Origin: a virus
IMG/VR virus record: IMGVR_UViG_3300031162_000925
Span: 1-34,476 of that record
Length of the DNA: 34,476 bases
Strand: one strand, 5' to 3'
Each line of letters opens with the position of its first letter. The first letter of the stretch is position 1. Both the position numbers and the translations under genes were made by a program. Shown piece after piece: positions 14,490 through 24,180 of this stretch. Under the pieces are notes generated by a model, which worked only from the letters and a program-made list of their open reading frames with translations, was not told where the DNA came from and made no database searches.

Positions 14490-16009
14490 ACAACGCTTTC
14501 CCACATGTATACGGCCCTTTCTATGGTGGCGTAGACTTTAGCCGTCCTGCTGATGATATGCCCGTAGACACGCTGTATGATGGGCAGAATATCAGAATAA
14601 ACCCTGACGGCAGCGCAGAGAAACGCCCCAACACAGAACCGTTCATAGATACACAGTTAAACAGTGGTGCAACTGTCACAGCAATGGGGCAACATCAGTT
14701 TAGTGCATCGTCTGAGCGTGAGTATGCAATGGTCGGTGATAAGTTCTATGAGAACGTGTCTGGTACGTGGACAGATCGTAGCGGTTCTGCTACGCTGACA
14801 GCAAATCAGTATTACGAACTCGTAGATGCTGACGGCACACTCATAGGGCATAATGGCAACAGTGGTGACACGATTATCAAGTGGACAGCAGCAGGTGGCA
14901 ACCTTGCCACATTAGATGTAGACAGCAGGTTCACCACAGCAAAGCATTGGGAGTTTTTTGATAACAGAGCATTTGCTGGCAACTTGAACGTCAGCGCAGG
15001 GAGAGTATGGAGATCAGATGTCGGAGACATAGAAACGTGGGATGCGACAGCGTTCTACAATATTGGAGAGACAGTAACGGGGCTGAAACGTCTTGGGGAT
15101 TCTCTCGCTATCCACACGAAGGACAGCATCAATATTCTGGTGCCTACGGGCAATGCAACAGTCCCTTACCGACGGTTGCCAAAGAAAGCGCAAGGCACTG
15201 TTGCCGGAAGAAGCATACAGACGGTGACAATAAGCGGTGTCGGAGAGGTGCAAGTGTATGTGCGTAGCAATGGCATATACGCTTTTGATGGTGAGTCGAG
15301 CACAAAAATATCTCAGGCATTAGACGGTGATCGGTATTGGAACAACATCAACACATCAGCACTTAGCAATGCTTTCTCTTTTGTATATGAAGCACGCGAT
15401 GAGGTGTGGTTCTTTCTGCCACACGGTGCCAGTCAAACAAATATGAACCACATCGCCATCTTCAACTATCGCCAGAAGATATGGTATCCCCCGTTTACAG
15501 GTGTTGAGCGTGCAAGTGGAGACATCATCAACGACTTGCCACATGCAGGGTCATACGATGGATATGTCCACACACATGCAGGAACAAATATTGATGATGA
15601 TGACGGATCAGTAACGAGTGCAGTAGATGCTTGGGGAACGACATCATCAAGAGCACCTGATCACGAAGCGTCACAGGTGCGTTGGTTGTTCACACGGGTA
15701 TCGTATGATGTCGTGGGCAACTATGAACTGTCGATTACACACTCAAATCCTCAGTCTGTTGGTAGCACAGGATCTATTACGGTATCAGGTGGCTTAGATG
15801 CTATCGGTGACACTTTTCAAATAGGCGTATCAGTAATCGGTGGTAATGACTTGGTAGCAAACAGTGACCTGCCCCTTACGGGATATGGCCCTCACATACA
15901 GATAAAGTTTAGAAATGGCAATGGTGGCGAGAAGATGATTGTCCGTAAGATCACAAACATATTCCGAAGCATTGGCGTAACACGATCACGAAGGGCTGGT
16001 GTAGCTTAG
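14486..16009 (+). CDS. Tail nozzle protein (T7 gp12 / P22 gp10-like)
   Basis: A 507-aa beta-rich protein likely to form the tail nozzle below the adaptor. The opening (GGVDFSRPADDMP, LYDGQNIRINPDGSAEKRPN) is typical of nozzle or stabilisation proteins of podoviruses. Blade-like repeats follow (FDNRAFAGNLNVSAGRVWRS, GDSLAIHTKDSINILVPTG, RDEVWFFLPHG, FNYRQKIWYPP), as in a beta-propeller. The start ATG overlaps the adaptor stop. Co-occurrence with the adaptor supports a short-tailed virion. Confidence 0.8.
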   Translation: MNNAFPHVYGPFYGGVDFSRPADDMPVDTLYDGQNIRINPDGSAEKRPNTEPFIDTQLNSGATVTAMGQHQFSASSEREYAMVGDKFYENVSGTWTDRSGSATLTANQYYELVDADGTLIGHNGNSGDTIIKWTAAGGNLATLDVDSRFTTAKHWEFFDNRAFAGNLNVSAGRVWRSDVGDIETWDATAFYNIGETVTGLKRLGDSLAIHTKDSINILVPTGNATVPYRRLPKKAQGTVAGRSIQTVTISGVGEVQVYVRSNGIYAFDGESSTKISQALDGDRYWNNINTSALSNAFSFVYEARDEVWFFLPHGASQTNMNHIAIFNYRQKIWYPPFTGVERASGDIINDLPHAGSYDGYVHTHAGTNIDDDDGSVTSAVDAWGTTSSRAPDHEASQVRWLFTRVSYDVVGNYELSITHSNPQSVGSTGSITVSGGLDAIGDTFQIGVSVIGGNDLVANSDLPLTGYGPHIQIKFRNGNGGEKMIVRKITNIFRSIGVTRSRRAGVA

Positions 16010-18124
16010 GTGGCATACACATCACAACAGAGACAGCAATTTAATAACTGGATGAGCAGTCAGCGTGGAGGCTTAGGGTTTACTCAAGACCAGTTTAACA
16101 GTTACAAGAGCGACCCGACCAGCTTTATAAAGAATAGCGGTTGGTCTCCTGCAAATGGTGGCACACCTCCTCCTCCACCCCCTCCACCTCCTGCTCCTGC
16201 TCCGGCAATGCAAGACCCTACACCTCCCCCTCAGCAACTTGCGCCTACGCAGACGATGCAAGCACCTCAACCGTTGCGTCGCCCTGCTGTGCCTGTGAAC
16301 GATCCTAACGGTGACTTTGGCAGTGTCAGCGAGGTGCGTGGTGATGAAGTGTTTGTGCCCGATCCCTATCAGATGCAAACGCAAGGACAGTTTCGTTTTC
16401 CAGAATACAACCCTGATGGCAGTGTCAATTTGCAGGGGATGATAGAGCGCAGACAGGGATTGTTCAGAGATAGCCACGGTTTCACCAGAGATGCTAATGG
16501 CAACCTTCTCGGCAATGTCACTCAAAATGGCCCAGATCCCAATCAAATAGAAGTGCATTCGGGTGGCCCACGTATGCAACCGACAATGCGTGCCCCTGTT
16601 GACGTACTGAATGGTAGCAGAAATGCAGATGGCATCACATTTGAAGATCTGTTGCGCAACCCAAATATTGGTCAGCGCACAGGTGGCAATTCTAACACTG
16701 GAGTTGGAAGTGTGGGTAGTGCTGGTAGTATAGGTGGCACAGCGTTCTCCCCTGATGATTTTATGAATATGCTGAGAGATGAGAACTTCATAGGTGATCT
16801 ATCAAGTCGCATCAATCCAAATGTGACAGTAAACACGCCAAACTTTGATACGCGCTTCAACAGTATCGACTCAATACTTGGCACAGGTGATCGTTCCATT
16901 ACTGATCGCCTCGGTGGATTGGAAACAGGTCAACGGGGTCTACTTACCAATTTAGGAACTCAGATCACCAACAACTTTGAGGGATTAGGTGGACGTTTTG
17001 ACAGTTTGGGTAGCCAGATCAACAGCTTAAATGATTTGTCTGCTTCCGGTGTCATTGATGCAATCAGAGGTGAAGGTGGCTTTGACCCTCGCTTGTCGCA
17101 AGGTGATATTCAATCAGCATTAACAGGTGCTCAGTTTAATGGTCAGACATTGGGCAATCGGTTGGCAGGTATCGACACGGGACTCGGTGGCATCAATGAC
17201 AGGTTTAGCGCGCAAGGTGATCTTTTGCGACAGTTGCAAACTGGCGTTGACACGGGGCTCGGTGGCATCAGGGGCATACTTAACGATGCCACTTTTGGTC
17301 TTGAACGCTTGCAAGGTGACTTGTCTACACTGCAATCTGATTTCGGTGGATTTGGTGATGTGGTAAATCAACAATTGGGCGCACGATTTGGTGATGCTGG
17401 AACACCTCTTAATGTTGGCTTTGGCATACAAGATATTCAAAATGCTGTCGGCTCACGCCAAAGCATCGGTGATGTGTTGGCAGGGCTAAGAGGTGGACAG
17501 GATGACATCAGCTTTAACGAGAACGTCAATACACCTTCTATGTTTAGCACGTTAGAGCAACGCCTCAACAATGTGTTACAAGATGACCAGTTCAAAGCGA
17601 CATCAGAGCTTGAGCTTGCAGACTTGCAAGAGCAACAAAACAGGAGCAAAGACCAGCAACTTGAAGAGTTGAACAGGTTGGGCATCTTAGGTGATGGTGA
17701 CACAGCAAATGTGCTCGGTCAGTTGGGTGAATCACAGAATCGTGAGCGTTTGCAATTGCAGGGCAATCAAGAAGCACGTAGAGACCGTGCCATTGAGCAA
17801 GCATTGGGACTTGGCAACTTACAATCCGGCTTTAACCTCGGTGAAGGTGGCTTAGACTTAGATGCACAGGTGCAAGGTGGCAGACAGACGCTTGACCAAA
17901 TGCTCGGCATCGGTGACTTGGGTGTCCGTGAGAAAGAAGCAGACTCACGCAACAAGCAATTGGAAGCACAGTTGCAGTTGGCAAGGGATCAATTCAACCA
18001 AGCGAAATCTGATAGCGATAGAAGTTTCTGGTCTGACATTATTGGTAGGGTAGCACGCACGGCAGTCGGGTATGTGACGGGTGGCCCTGCTGGTGCTGTC
18101 GCAGCAAACACAAGCAAAGGATGA
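16010..18124 (+). CDS. Large internal virion / ejection-type protein 1
   Basis: A 704-aa protein of low-complexity regions. Residues 53-66 are an almost pure proline run; 90-260 are Gly/Asn/Gln-rich; 270-470 carry degenerate repeats of the form TGLGGI and LGGRFDSLGSQ; 530-660 are Gln/Glu-rich coiled coil. The last 30 residues contain a hydrophobic, Ala/Gly-rich helix (GYVTGGPAGAVAA) that could enter a membrane. Such proteins after the nozzle gene in podoviruses are often internal proteins ejected with the DNA. GTG 16010 directly follows the previous stop. No enzymatic domain is visible. Confidence 0.6.
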   Translation: MAYTSQQRQQFNNWMSSQRGGLGFTQDQFNSYKSDPTSFIKNSGWSPANGGTPPPPPPPPPAPAPAMQDPTPPPQQLAPTQTMQAPQPLRRPAVPVNDPNGDFGSVSEVRGDEVFVPDPYQMQTQGQFRFPEYNPDGSVNLQGMIERRQGLFRDSHGFTRDANGNLLGNVTQNGPDPNQIEVHSGGPRMQPTMRAPVDVLNGSRNADGITFEDLLRNPNIGQRTGGNSNTGVGSVGSAGSIGGTAFSPDDFMNMLRDENFIGDLSSRINPNVTVNTPNFDTRFNSIDSILGTGDRSITDRLGGLETGQRGLLTNLGTQITNNFEGLGGRFDSLGSQINSLNDLSASGVIDAIRGEGGFDPRLSQGDIQSALTGAQFNGQTLGNRLAGIDTGLGGINDRFSAQGDLLRQLQTGVDTGLGGIRGILNDATFGLERLQGDLSTLQSDFGGFGDVVNQQLGARFGDAGTPLNVGFGIQDIQNAVGSRQSIGDVLAGLRGGQDDISFNENVNTPSMFSTLEQRLNNVLQDDQFKATSELELADLQEQQNRSKDQQLEELNRLGILGDGDTANVLGQLGESQNRERLQLQGNQEARRDRAIEQALGLGNLQSGFNLGEGGLDLDAQVQGGRQTLDQMLGIGDLGVREKEADSRNKQLEAQLQLARDQFNQAKSDSDRSFWSDIIGRVARTAVGYVTGGPAGAVAANTSKG

Positions 18125-18133
18125 TGTGAGTAT

Positions 18134-19078
18134 ATGCCCTCTTTCTTAGAAGTGTTAGGTTCCCTCGGTGGTGGCGCTGCTGATGGCATTGATGATCGCA
18201 AGCGTTTGCAAGAAGAACGTCGGCGCAAAGAGTTGCAAGAGCAACGGGCACGCAGAGAAGAAGCACGCTTTAAAATGAGTGAGCAACTGTTTAAGCAGGG
18301 TCAAGCTGAGAAGATGAAACAGTTAGAACTTAACCGTGTTAAAGGTGATGTGGGATCGGAATCTGACATCGTAAAGCGTTTTGATAAGCTGGAAGGTATG
18401 AAAGATTCTATCAGCCCTGAAACGTATGTCGCTATTCGTGATGAGTTAAACAATGCTGCATTGCAAGAGCAACAACGCAGTGGCACGCTGAGTCGCAAAC
18501 CCATAAGAGATATTGTTGACCCTGCAATGCAATCTCCACCGCAGACACCGGAGACAAGGGAAGCAACCACAGCACCACGAAGTGGAGAAGAGATCAAAAA
18601 GTCTGCTGAAGAAGCAGTCAAAAACCCTAATGCCACCGATGAAGAGTTGGAGCAAGCGAGAGAGACATTGATCAGGATGTCTGCTGGCAACGTGAACGCA
18701 AAGGGTGTTACTGAGATTGACAAAGAGCTTAAGCGCAGATCAGACAAAGAAGGTAATGACCTTATCCGTGCTGCAAAGGCAAAGATCAGTCTTGAGAAAA
18801 GTGCAAATGATCTCATAGAGCAAAATAGGGAGATGGGCAAAACCACTTCACCCGATGTGTTGACTGCTTTGGGCACTGTTGCAGGTGGCAACGCACCCCC
18901 TCCTTTAGAAGATGAAGCAGAGAAAGAAGTCCTCCGCGCATTTCAGAGCACAAACTCTAATGACAGCTTGCGAGAATACTTGGAAGATGTTAGAAGTGCT
19001 GACCCTGACAAATATGCTCTAATGGTAAAGATTATCAAAGAACGCTTCGGTGACTCTTTGGATGAGGTGCTTGAGTAA
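18134..19078 (+). CDS. Internal virion-like coiled-coil protein 2
   Basis: A 314-aa charged, nearly all-helical protein. An N-terminal Gly/Ala segment (FLEVLGSLGGGAADGID) is followed by a strongly charged coiled coil (RKRLQEERRRKELQEQRARR, 22-41) and further helices with a Thr/Pro-rich linker near 125-150. It has no recognised domain. Placement between two large proteins in the late operon suggests an ejected or internal core protein. ATG 18134 has GTGAG upstream. The stop overlaps the next start (TAATG). Confidence 0.6.
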   Translation: MPSFLEVLGSLGGGAADGIDDRKRLQEERRRKELQEQRARREEARFKMSEQLFKQGQAEKMKQLELNRVKGDVGSESDIVKRFDKLEGMKDSISPETYVAIRDELNNAALQEQQRSGTLSRKPIRDIVDPAMQSPPQTPETREATTAPRSGEEIKKSAEEAVKNPNATDEELEQARETLIRMSAGNVNAKGVTEIDKELKRRSDKEGNDLIRAAKAKISLEKSANDLIEQNREMGKTTSPDVLTALGTVAGGNAPPPLEDEAEKEVLRAFQSTNSNDSLREYLEDVRSADPDKYALMVKIIKERFGDSLDEVLE

Positions 19079-22017
19079 TGGAAACAAGAGAAGAGAGGCT
19101 TAAGCGGTTAGAAGAAGAAAGACAGGCACGCTTAAACCCTACTCAAACATTACCAAAAGATGAAAAGCCCAACGTGTTCCAATTGCGCCGTCTTGCTTTG
19201 GACTCTGACAAGTTAAACAAGAATCAGCGCACATCTCTTAAGGGTGCTGCAACAGAGGTTGCGCGTGGAGAGAGTAAACTTGAGGCAATGGGCAAAGATG
19301 TGCCCCATATTGTAGATGACAGCAAGGGAATACTTGGTGAAACATTAGATTTAGTAGGTGGTGGCTCACCAATGTTGGGAGGGCCATATGCTGAATTGAT
19401 ACGCGCTGCTGGTAAAGCAAAGCGTGGTGAAGATGTTGACCTGATGTCTACTATCTCAAGTATTGGCAGCCGGTTTAAAGCAGGTGTTGAGCGTGCTATA
19501 CCTGCAATGGATAATGATGAGGCTATTGAGCTTGCCCAGTTGCCTGATATTGTTGGTGAAGAGTTTGGTCTCCACCCTGCAAGGATTGCTTCTGCTGTAA
19601 TTCCCTTCCTTAAGAACGCAGATGATTTAGCCAACTATGTATCAGGCAAAGAACCCACCAATGACACATCTAATGCTGGTGGGCCTGTTTCAGAATTTGC
19701 CACTGCTATGCTTGCAGAAGTCGCGTTAGACTTATTCTCTTTCGGTGAGATAAAAGTTATTGACAAAGCATTCTCTGGTGTTCGCAAAGCGGTCTCCCCT
19801 GCCTTTGATGCTGTTGTGGGCGCAGACAATAAAGTTGTAAACACAATACGAGACAAATTCTCACCCTTTGGGAATCTGCGACAATCAGAACGTAAGGGTG
19901 ATGTGGCGGAAGGTGCTACTGATAAGTTTCGCGCAGAGGTTTCTAAAACTGTTGCAGTTGCAGATCAAGAGCTTGAAGCCATACAAGCAAAAGTGATAGA
20001 GTTATCGGCAGGTTTAAATGCTGAAGAACTTGTTGCTATGGGTGCGTTTTTCAGAGACAAAGATGCCCTTAAGAAAGCTGTGAGCAAAATATCAAATGCA
20101 GACCCCTCACGTGCTCAAGAGATTGAAGCACGCACAGAGGCATTTGGTGAACTGTTTACTGAATGGTTCAGTGCAGAAGAAAAAGCAGGGGCACTCTCTC
20201 CTACACAATTTGTTGATGAATACATCTTTGGATCTGGCCCCGTTACACGCACAGGTGAAAAGCGTTCCGATGACATCATAGATGCATTGGGTGTGCAGAA
20301 GAGAGATATAACACCACAGGCAAGAAAAGTTCGTGGTGACGCAGAGATACAGCAAAAATTTCAAAAAGAACGCACCTTCGATGATGCCGTAGAGCGATTG
20401 CAAAATGGCCTCCCTACCGAGTTGGATATTTCTATGCTTGCTGGTAAGCGTGGCTTGTTGCACAACAGGTCGGTAGCTACAAAACGGTTGCTTGATATTG
20501 TCATCAAAGACCCTGCCTTCGGCGCAGAAAAGATTGTTGATGATATACCCATTGCAAAAGAAGGGTTCAAACCATTCAGACTTGACGAAGATGGTGCTGG
20601 ATGGTTGTTGCCTAATGACATCGTTGAAGAGCTTAACAAGTTGCAAGGGGTATTTAAAGAAGGTGGCACTGTTGAAGAGTTGGGCAGAGCATATGATAAA
20701 ATACTGAACCCTTGGAAAGGTTACAAACTGCTTTCCTTTGGATACCACACACGCAACGCATACTCAAATGCATTTCAGAACCACCTCGCAGATGTTGGCG
20801 TGGATGCACATGCAGACGCTATGAGGTTGTTGACATCAAAATCTCTTAAAGGTTCGGATGCTGAAATGTTGCAAGAAGCGAAAGACTTAGGTGTGTTCGG
20901 TGGTGGTTTATACGCCAATGAGTATTTAGGTCGCATTGAAGATCAGGTACGCAAGAATATCAGGCGCGGTCTCAAAGATGCTGATGAGGCAGACTTTGCA
21001 AAAGCAATTGATGATGTTGGCGCAATAGACCCTCTCACTGAGAAAGCGTTATACGTTGCACAACGTGCAGGTAAGGAAGTGTCACGCGAAGAAGTTGATG
21101 AGAAGATCGCACAGATCTCTAAGAACACGTATAAAGATGGTAACAAGTTTTCTGACGTTTTTGGCAATGACGGACACGTCCTCCGATTCAATAGGCTTGT
21201 AGGAACGGGCATAGAAAATGGTTTTCGGCTTGCACACTACATAGAGAAGCGCAAAGGTGGTATGTCGGCAGAAGATGCTATGCTCAGTGTCAAGAAATAT
21301 CTCTTCGACTATGGAGAGTTGACAGACTTTGAGCGCAAAGTTATGAAACGTATCATCCCCTTCTATACGTGGTCGCGCAAGAATATCCCCTTAATGATTG
21401 ATGCATTATCTCGTGAGCCGTCAAAGTTCAACAGTGTTGGACGTGTTGTACGTGCTTCAGAGGCACCTTTTGATGATGACCCACTTAAACCCGACTACTT
21501 CACAGAAAACATCCCTATACGACTGCCAGTGGGATCAGAAGATGATCCTTTGTATGCTGTCGCTGACCTCCCTATCAACGACCTGTCTCTTGATGCTTTT
21601 AAGGGCGTATTAGGTTCAAACCCCGTAGCATCTATTGTCGGCAACTCCCTCGGTTTGGACATTCGGAATCTAAAGTTTGACGGTGCAGGTTTTCAGCCGA
21701 GGGAGTTAAGCTCAAAGCCTGACAAAGATGTGCTCGCTTTACTTGAGAGGTTTGGGATAGAGAAGACTCCCCTTGCAGACATCGCCTCGAATCCAAAACT
21801 GATCAGCTATGCGAAAACATTATCTCCCTCTGTTCTGAATCAGCTTGCAAATATAGCTGTATCGGGTGCTTCACGAGGTGATACTGGTATTCGTGCATTA
21901 AATGCCATAGGGCTACCACGTTTAACAAAGGTAAACCAAAGCAGAGAAGCAGGTAGCAAGATATATGCTCAGAGAGAGGCACTCCGCCAACTCTTACAAC
22001 AACCCACTAATCAGTAG
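19078..22017 (+). CDS. Large internal virion / ejection-type protein 3
   Basis: A 979-aa protein, the largest in the window. It starts with a charged helix (METREERLKRLEEERQARL) like the previous gene product, then long Ala/Glu/Lys-rich helices. Around 540-560 is NPWKGYKLLSFGYHTRNAYS and around 755-775 RIIPFYTWSRKNIPLMIDAL, blocks that recur from memory in large structural proteins of marine and other podoviruses. No lysozyme or transglycosylase motif is evident. It probably belongs to the internal core that crosses the host envelope during infection. The start overlaps the previous stop. Confidence 0.65.
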   Translation: METREERLKRLEEERQARLNPTQTLPKDEKPNVFQLRRLALDSDKLNKNQRTSLKGAATEVARGESKLEAMGKDVPHIVDDSKGILGETLDLVGGGSPMLGGPYAELIRAAGKAKRGEDVDLMSTISSIGSRFKAGVERAIPAMDNDEAIELAQLPDIVGEEFGLHPARIASAVIPFLKNADDLANYVSGKEPTNDTSNAGGPVSEFATAMLAEVALDLFSFGEIKVIDKAFSGVRKAVSPAFDAVVGADNKVVNTIRDKFSPFGNLRQSERKGDVAEGATDKFRAEVSKTVAVADQELEAIQAKVIELSAGLNAEELVAMGAFFRDKDALKKAVSKISNADPSRAQEIEARTEAFGELFTEWFSAEEKAGALSPTQFVDEYIFGSGPVTRTGEKRSDDIIDALGVQKRDITPQARKVRGDAEIQQKFQKERTFDDAVERLQNGLPTELDISMLAGKRGLLHNRSVATKRLLDIVIKDPAFGAEKIVDDIPIAKEGFKPFRLDEDGAGWLLPNDIVEELNKLQGVFKEGGTVEELGRAYDKILNPWKGYKLLSFGYHTRNAYSNAFQNHLADVGVDAHADAMRLLTSKSLKGSDAEMLQEAKDLGVFGGGLYANEYLGRIEDQVRKNIRRGLKDADEADFAKAIDDVGAIDPLTEKALYVAQRAGKEVSREEVDEKIAQISKNTYKDGNKFSDVFGNDGHVLRFNRLVGTGIENGFRLAHYIEKRKGGMSAEDAMLSVKKYLFDYGELTDFERKVMKRIIPFYTWSRKNIPLMIDALSREPSKFNSVGRVVRASEAPFDDDPLKPDYFTENIPIRLPVGSEDDPLYAVADLPINDLSLDAFKGVLGSNPVASIVGNSLGLDIRNLKFDGAGFQPRELSSKPDKDVLALLERFGIEKTPLADIASNPKLISYAKTLSPSVLNQLANIAVSGASRGDTGIRALNAIGLPRLTKVNQSREAGSKIYAQREALRQLLQQPTNQ

Positions 22018-22027
22018 GTGATAAAAC

Positions 22028-22654
22028 TTGGGAACATACACACGGTCGCACTCATTCTCGCAGGGTGAGATACCCACAGAGACACAGTGGAATGTTGACA
22101 TCGACGGCATCATTGCTGTGCTCAACGGGCAAATTGATGAAGGCAACGTAGACTACACCTCTGCTGATGGCATTGTCACAATGCAGAACGCGCAGACGAT
22201 CACAGGTGCAAAGACGTTCACATCGGCAACACAACTGTCTAACACGGTTACTGTCGGCGTGGATGACACAGGTTATGATGTGCAATTCTTTGGTGCTACA
22301 TCCGGCAAGAGTATGCTGTGGGATGAGAGTGCTGACAAGCTGATCATCACGGGTGATATGAGCGTCAGTGGAACGTCAACACTCACTGACACTGTGACAG
22401 CTACGGCAGGTATAACATCGGGTAGTAACATTGTTTCTGACACGGACAGCACAGATGATCTTGGCACATCATCTGTTCGATGGGCAACGTCTTACACGGA
22501 TGACTCTGTTGGCAGATTTATCGCAAATGATCCCACCATAGCCACAGATAAGACTTTAACATCAACATATAATTGGGGCACCTTCGGCCCCGTAACAATA
22601 GATTCTGGTATCACCATTACCATAGCGAGTGGTGCTACTTGGACTGTCGTATAA
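22028..22654 (+). CDS. Fibre-like protein (N-terminal attachment type)
   Basis: A 208-aa protein with low charge and many Thr, Ser, Gly and Asp residues in short beta strands. The N-terminus (SHSFSQGEIPTETQWNVDID) is like an attachment region, and later segments (LIITGDMSVSGTSTLTDTVT, DDLGTSSVRWATSY) are the beta repeats common in phage fibres. Start is TTG 22028 with AGGTGA 7 bases upstream. It probably forms part of the tail fibre with the next gene. Receptor binding is inferred. Confidence 0.65.
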   Translation: MGTYTRSHSFSQGEIPTETQWNVDIDGIIAVLNGQIDEGNVDYTSADGIVTMQNAQTITGAKTFTSATQLSNTVTVGVDDTGYDVQFFGATSGKSMLWDESADKLIITGDMSVSGTSTLTDTVTATAGITSGSNIVSDTDSTDDLGTSSVRWATSYTDDSVGRFIANDPTIATDKTLTSTYNWGTFGPVTIDSGITITIASGATWTVV

Positions 22655-22664
22655 GGAGAGTAAC

Positions 22665-23588
22665 ATGTCTACAATAGCTGTAAATGCGGTTAATCCGCAA
22701 AGTGGCACCACGATAAGTTCAAGTGCCGCAACATTATCTTTTGACGCGAATGCTGCCATTGACACCAGTGGTAATACGCTAACGCTTACTGACGCACTCA
22801 CTGTTAGCGGTGCGCTTACAGCAAGCAGTTCACTGACAGTAGGCACTACGTTAGGTGTTACTGGTGCTACTACGGTAGCAGCAATTACGGCATCTGGCAC
22901 AATTACTGCGAATGCTGCCATCGGCATAGATATGGGAACAACTGGAAACCGTATAGATTTGGATACCGATAATGACACCTCTATAAGAGCAAGTGCCGAT
23001 GATGTCCTTACTGTTGAGGTTGGTGGCACTGACAGGTTTACGCTTGAAGGGTCTGGAAATGCAACTATGCGAGTTGATTGCGATAGTGGCGCATCAACAA
23101 ACCTGTACCTGCAAGAAGCTGGCTCATTTAAATATAATGTGTCATACGCTGGTGGGCCTAACTACTTTCGCATAGAAAGTACAGATATTGATGGTGGTGG
23201 CACTGACGGTGATATTATCCGCATACTTGACGGTCAAACATCTGTTGATGGAAATGGCACATTTGATGACAATGCATTTGACTACGTGTGCGATGATTGC
23301 GGTTGGCACCACGTAGAAGAGCACGACATATGCCCTGAATGCGGAGGCAATGTTCAATGGCACGATGATGTTGCGCTTATGGCAACTGTTGTGCAAAACA
23401 TCCACAAAGACAAGGGTGTCATACGCAAACTTGAAAAATTAGGCGTTGTGAATACATACGGCACACTTGACACCGAAAAACCTGAACTGTTTACAAGTAT
23501 GAATAAGATGCCGTGGTTTTTGATGTCTGGAATGGTACAGATGTCAAATCGCATAGACCAACTTGAAATGCAATTACAAGGAGCTTAA
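22665..23588 (+). CDS. Tail fibre with a C-terminal zinc ribbon
   Basis: A 307-aa protein. Residues 35-90 are Thr/Ser/Ala-rich beta repeats (LTVSGALTASSSLTVGTTLG). Residues 90-200 look like a fibre domain. Cys209, Cys212, Cys223 and Cys226 (CDDC and CPEC) with nearby His residues form a zinc-ribbon-like site, followed by QWHDDVALMA and a helical tail ending in a coiled coil (QMSNRIDQLEMQLQ). A metal site inside a fibre could lock a trimer or act in chaperoning. ATG 22665 with AAGGAG is the correct start; an upstream extension is not supported. Confidence 0.7.
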   Translation: MSTIAVNAVNPQSGTTISSSAATLSFDANAAIDTSGNTLTLTDALTVSGALTASSSLTVGTTLGVTGATTVAAITASGTITANAAIGIDMGTTGNRIDLDTDNDTSIRASADDVLTVEVGGTDRFTLEGSGNATMRVDCDSGASTNLYLQEAGSFKYNVSYAGGPNYFRIESTDIDGGGTDGDIIRILDGQTSVDGNGTFDDNAFDYVCDDCGWHHVEEHDICPECGGNVQWHDDVALMATVVQNIHKDKGVIRKLEKLGVVNTYGTLDTEKPELFTSMNKMPWFLMSGMVQMSNRIDQLEMQLQGA

Positions 23589-23593
23589 ATAAT

Positions 23594-23791
23594 ATGGCAG
23601 ATTTAACAATTACACTGGAAGGTGCACGCGCAGCAGCCGTGGATTCTGAGGCAGAAAAAGAGGGTCTCACGGTGGCACAGGTGGCACAGGCAGCAGCAGA
23701 TCAACAGGCTGATATTTTGCGCAATGATCAAGTTAATGCTTGGTGGAACAGTAAGACACTGGAACAAAAAGAGGCCATTAAAAATTCTTGA
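23594..23791 (+). CDS. Small helical protein
   Basis: A 65-aa protein, MADLTITLEGARAAAVDSEA at its start, Ala/Gln-rich and helical. It ends with NAWWNSKTLEQKEAIKNS. Similar tiny proteins follow fibre genes in many phages, but I recognise no defined function. GGAG lies about 10 bases before ATG 23594. It is co-transcribed with the lysis genes that follow. Confidence 0.6.
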   Translation: MADLTITLEGARAAAVDSEAEKEGLTVAQVAQAAADQQADILRNDQVNAWWNSKTLEQKEAIKNS

Positions 23792-23808
23792 TACAACTGG
23801 AGAACATC

Positions 23809-23985
23809 GTGAACATCAAAACATTGCAAGACAAAATAGAACAAGCTGAAAAGTTAAAAGATCAATCGCTTGCAAATGCAAATGCTATGGCAGGTCAAAT
23901 AGCTGTATATAGAGAGTGGCTGGCAGACCTTGCCGCACAGGAAGTGGATACACCGTCAACGGTAACAGATCCACAGGAGGCATAG
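23809..23985 (+). CDS. Small coiled-coil protein
   Basis: A 58-aa helical protein with heptads (LQDKIEQAEKLKDQSLANA). GTG 23809 is favoured because GGAG lies 6 bases upstream; a TTG at 23788 would overlap the preceding gene. It ends with a Thr/Pro-rich tail. Its stop is directly followed by the next ATG. Similar coiled-coil proteins occur before lysis genes in other phages; the role is unknown. Confidence 0.6.
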   Translation: MNIKTLQDKIEQAEKLKDQSLANANAMAGQIAVYREWLADLAAQEVDTPSTVTDPQEA

Positions 23986-24180
23986 ATGTTTGGATTTATT
24001 GGCAAGATCAAGAAGGGCTTAGACCTGTATGCAAAGGTAAAAATTGCTATTGATGAAGGCAGAGATGTTGTGGAAGCTGTCAAGGTTATGGAAGAGAAGT
24101 ATAAAGATTTGGATGACGATGCCAAAGCTGCGTGGCGTGAGCTGCGTGAGTTTATCTATGCAATAAAGGCTATTGTGTAG
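23986..24180 (+). CDS. Small amphipathic helical protein
   Basis: A 64-aa protein with a short hydrophobic N-terminus (MFGFIGKIKKGLDLYAKVKI) and charged amphipathic helices (VVEAVKVMEEKYKDLDDDAK). The start directly follows the previous stop; AGGAGG lies within the end of that gene. The stop overlaps the next gene (TAGTG). A membrane-surface role is possible given the neighbours (MscS-like and holin-like genes), but no family is recognised. Confidence 0.6.
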   Translation: MFGFIGKIKKGLDLYAKVKIAIDEGRDVVEAVKVMEEKYKDLDDDAKAAWRELREFIYAIKAIV

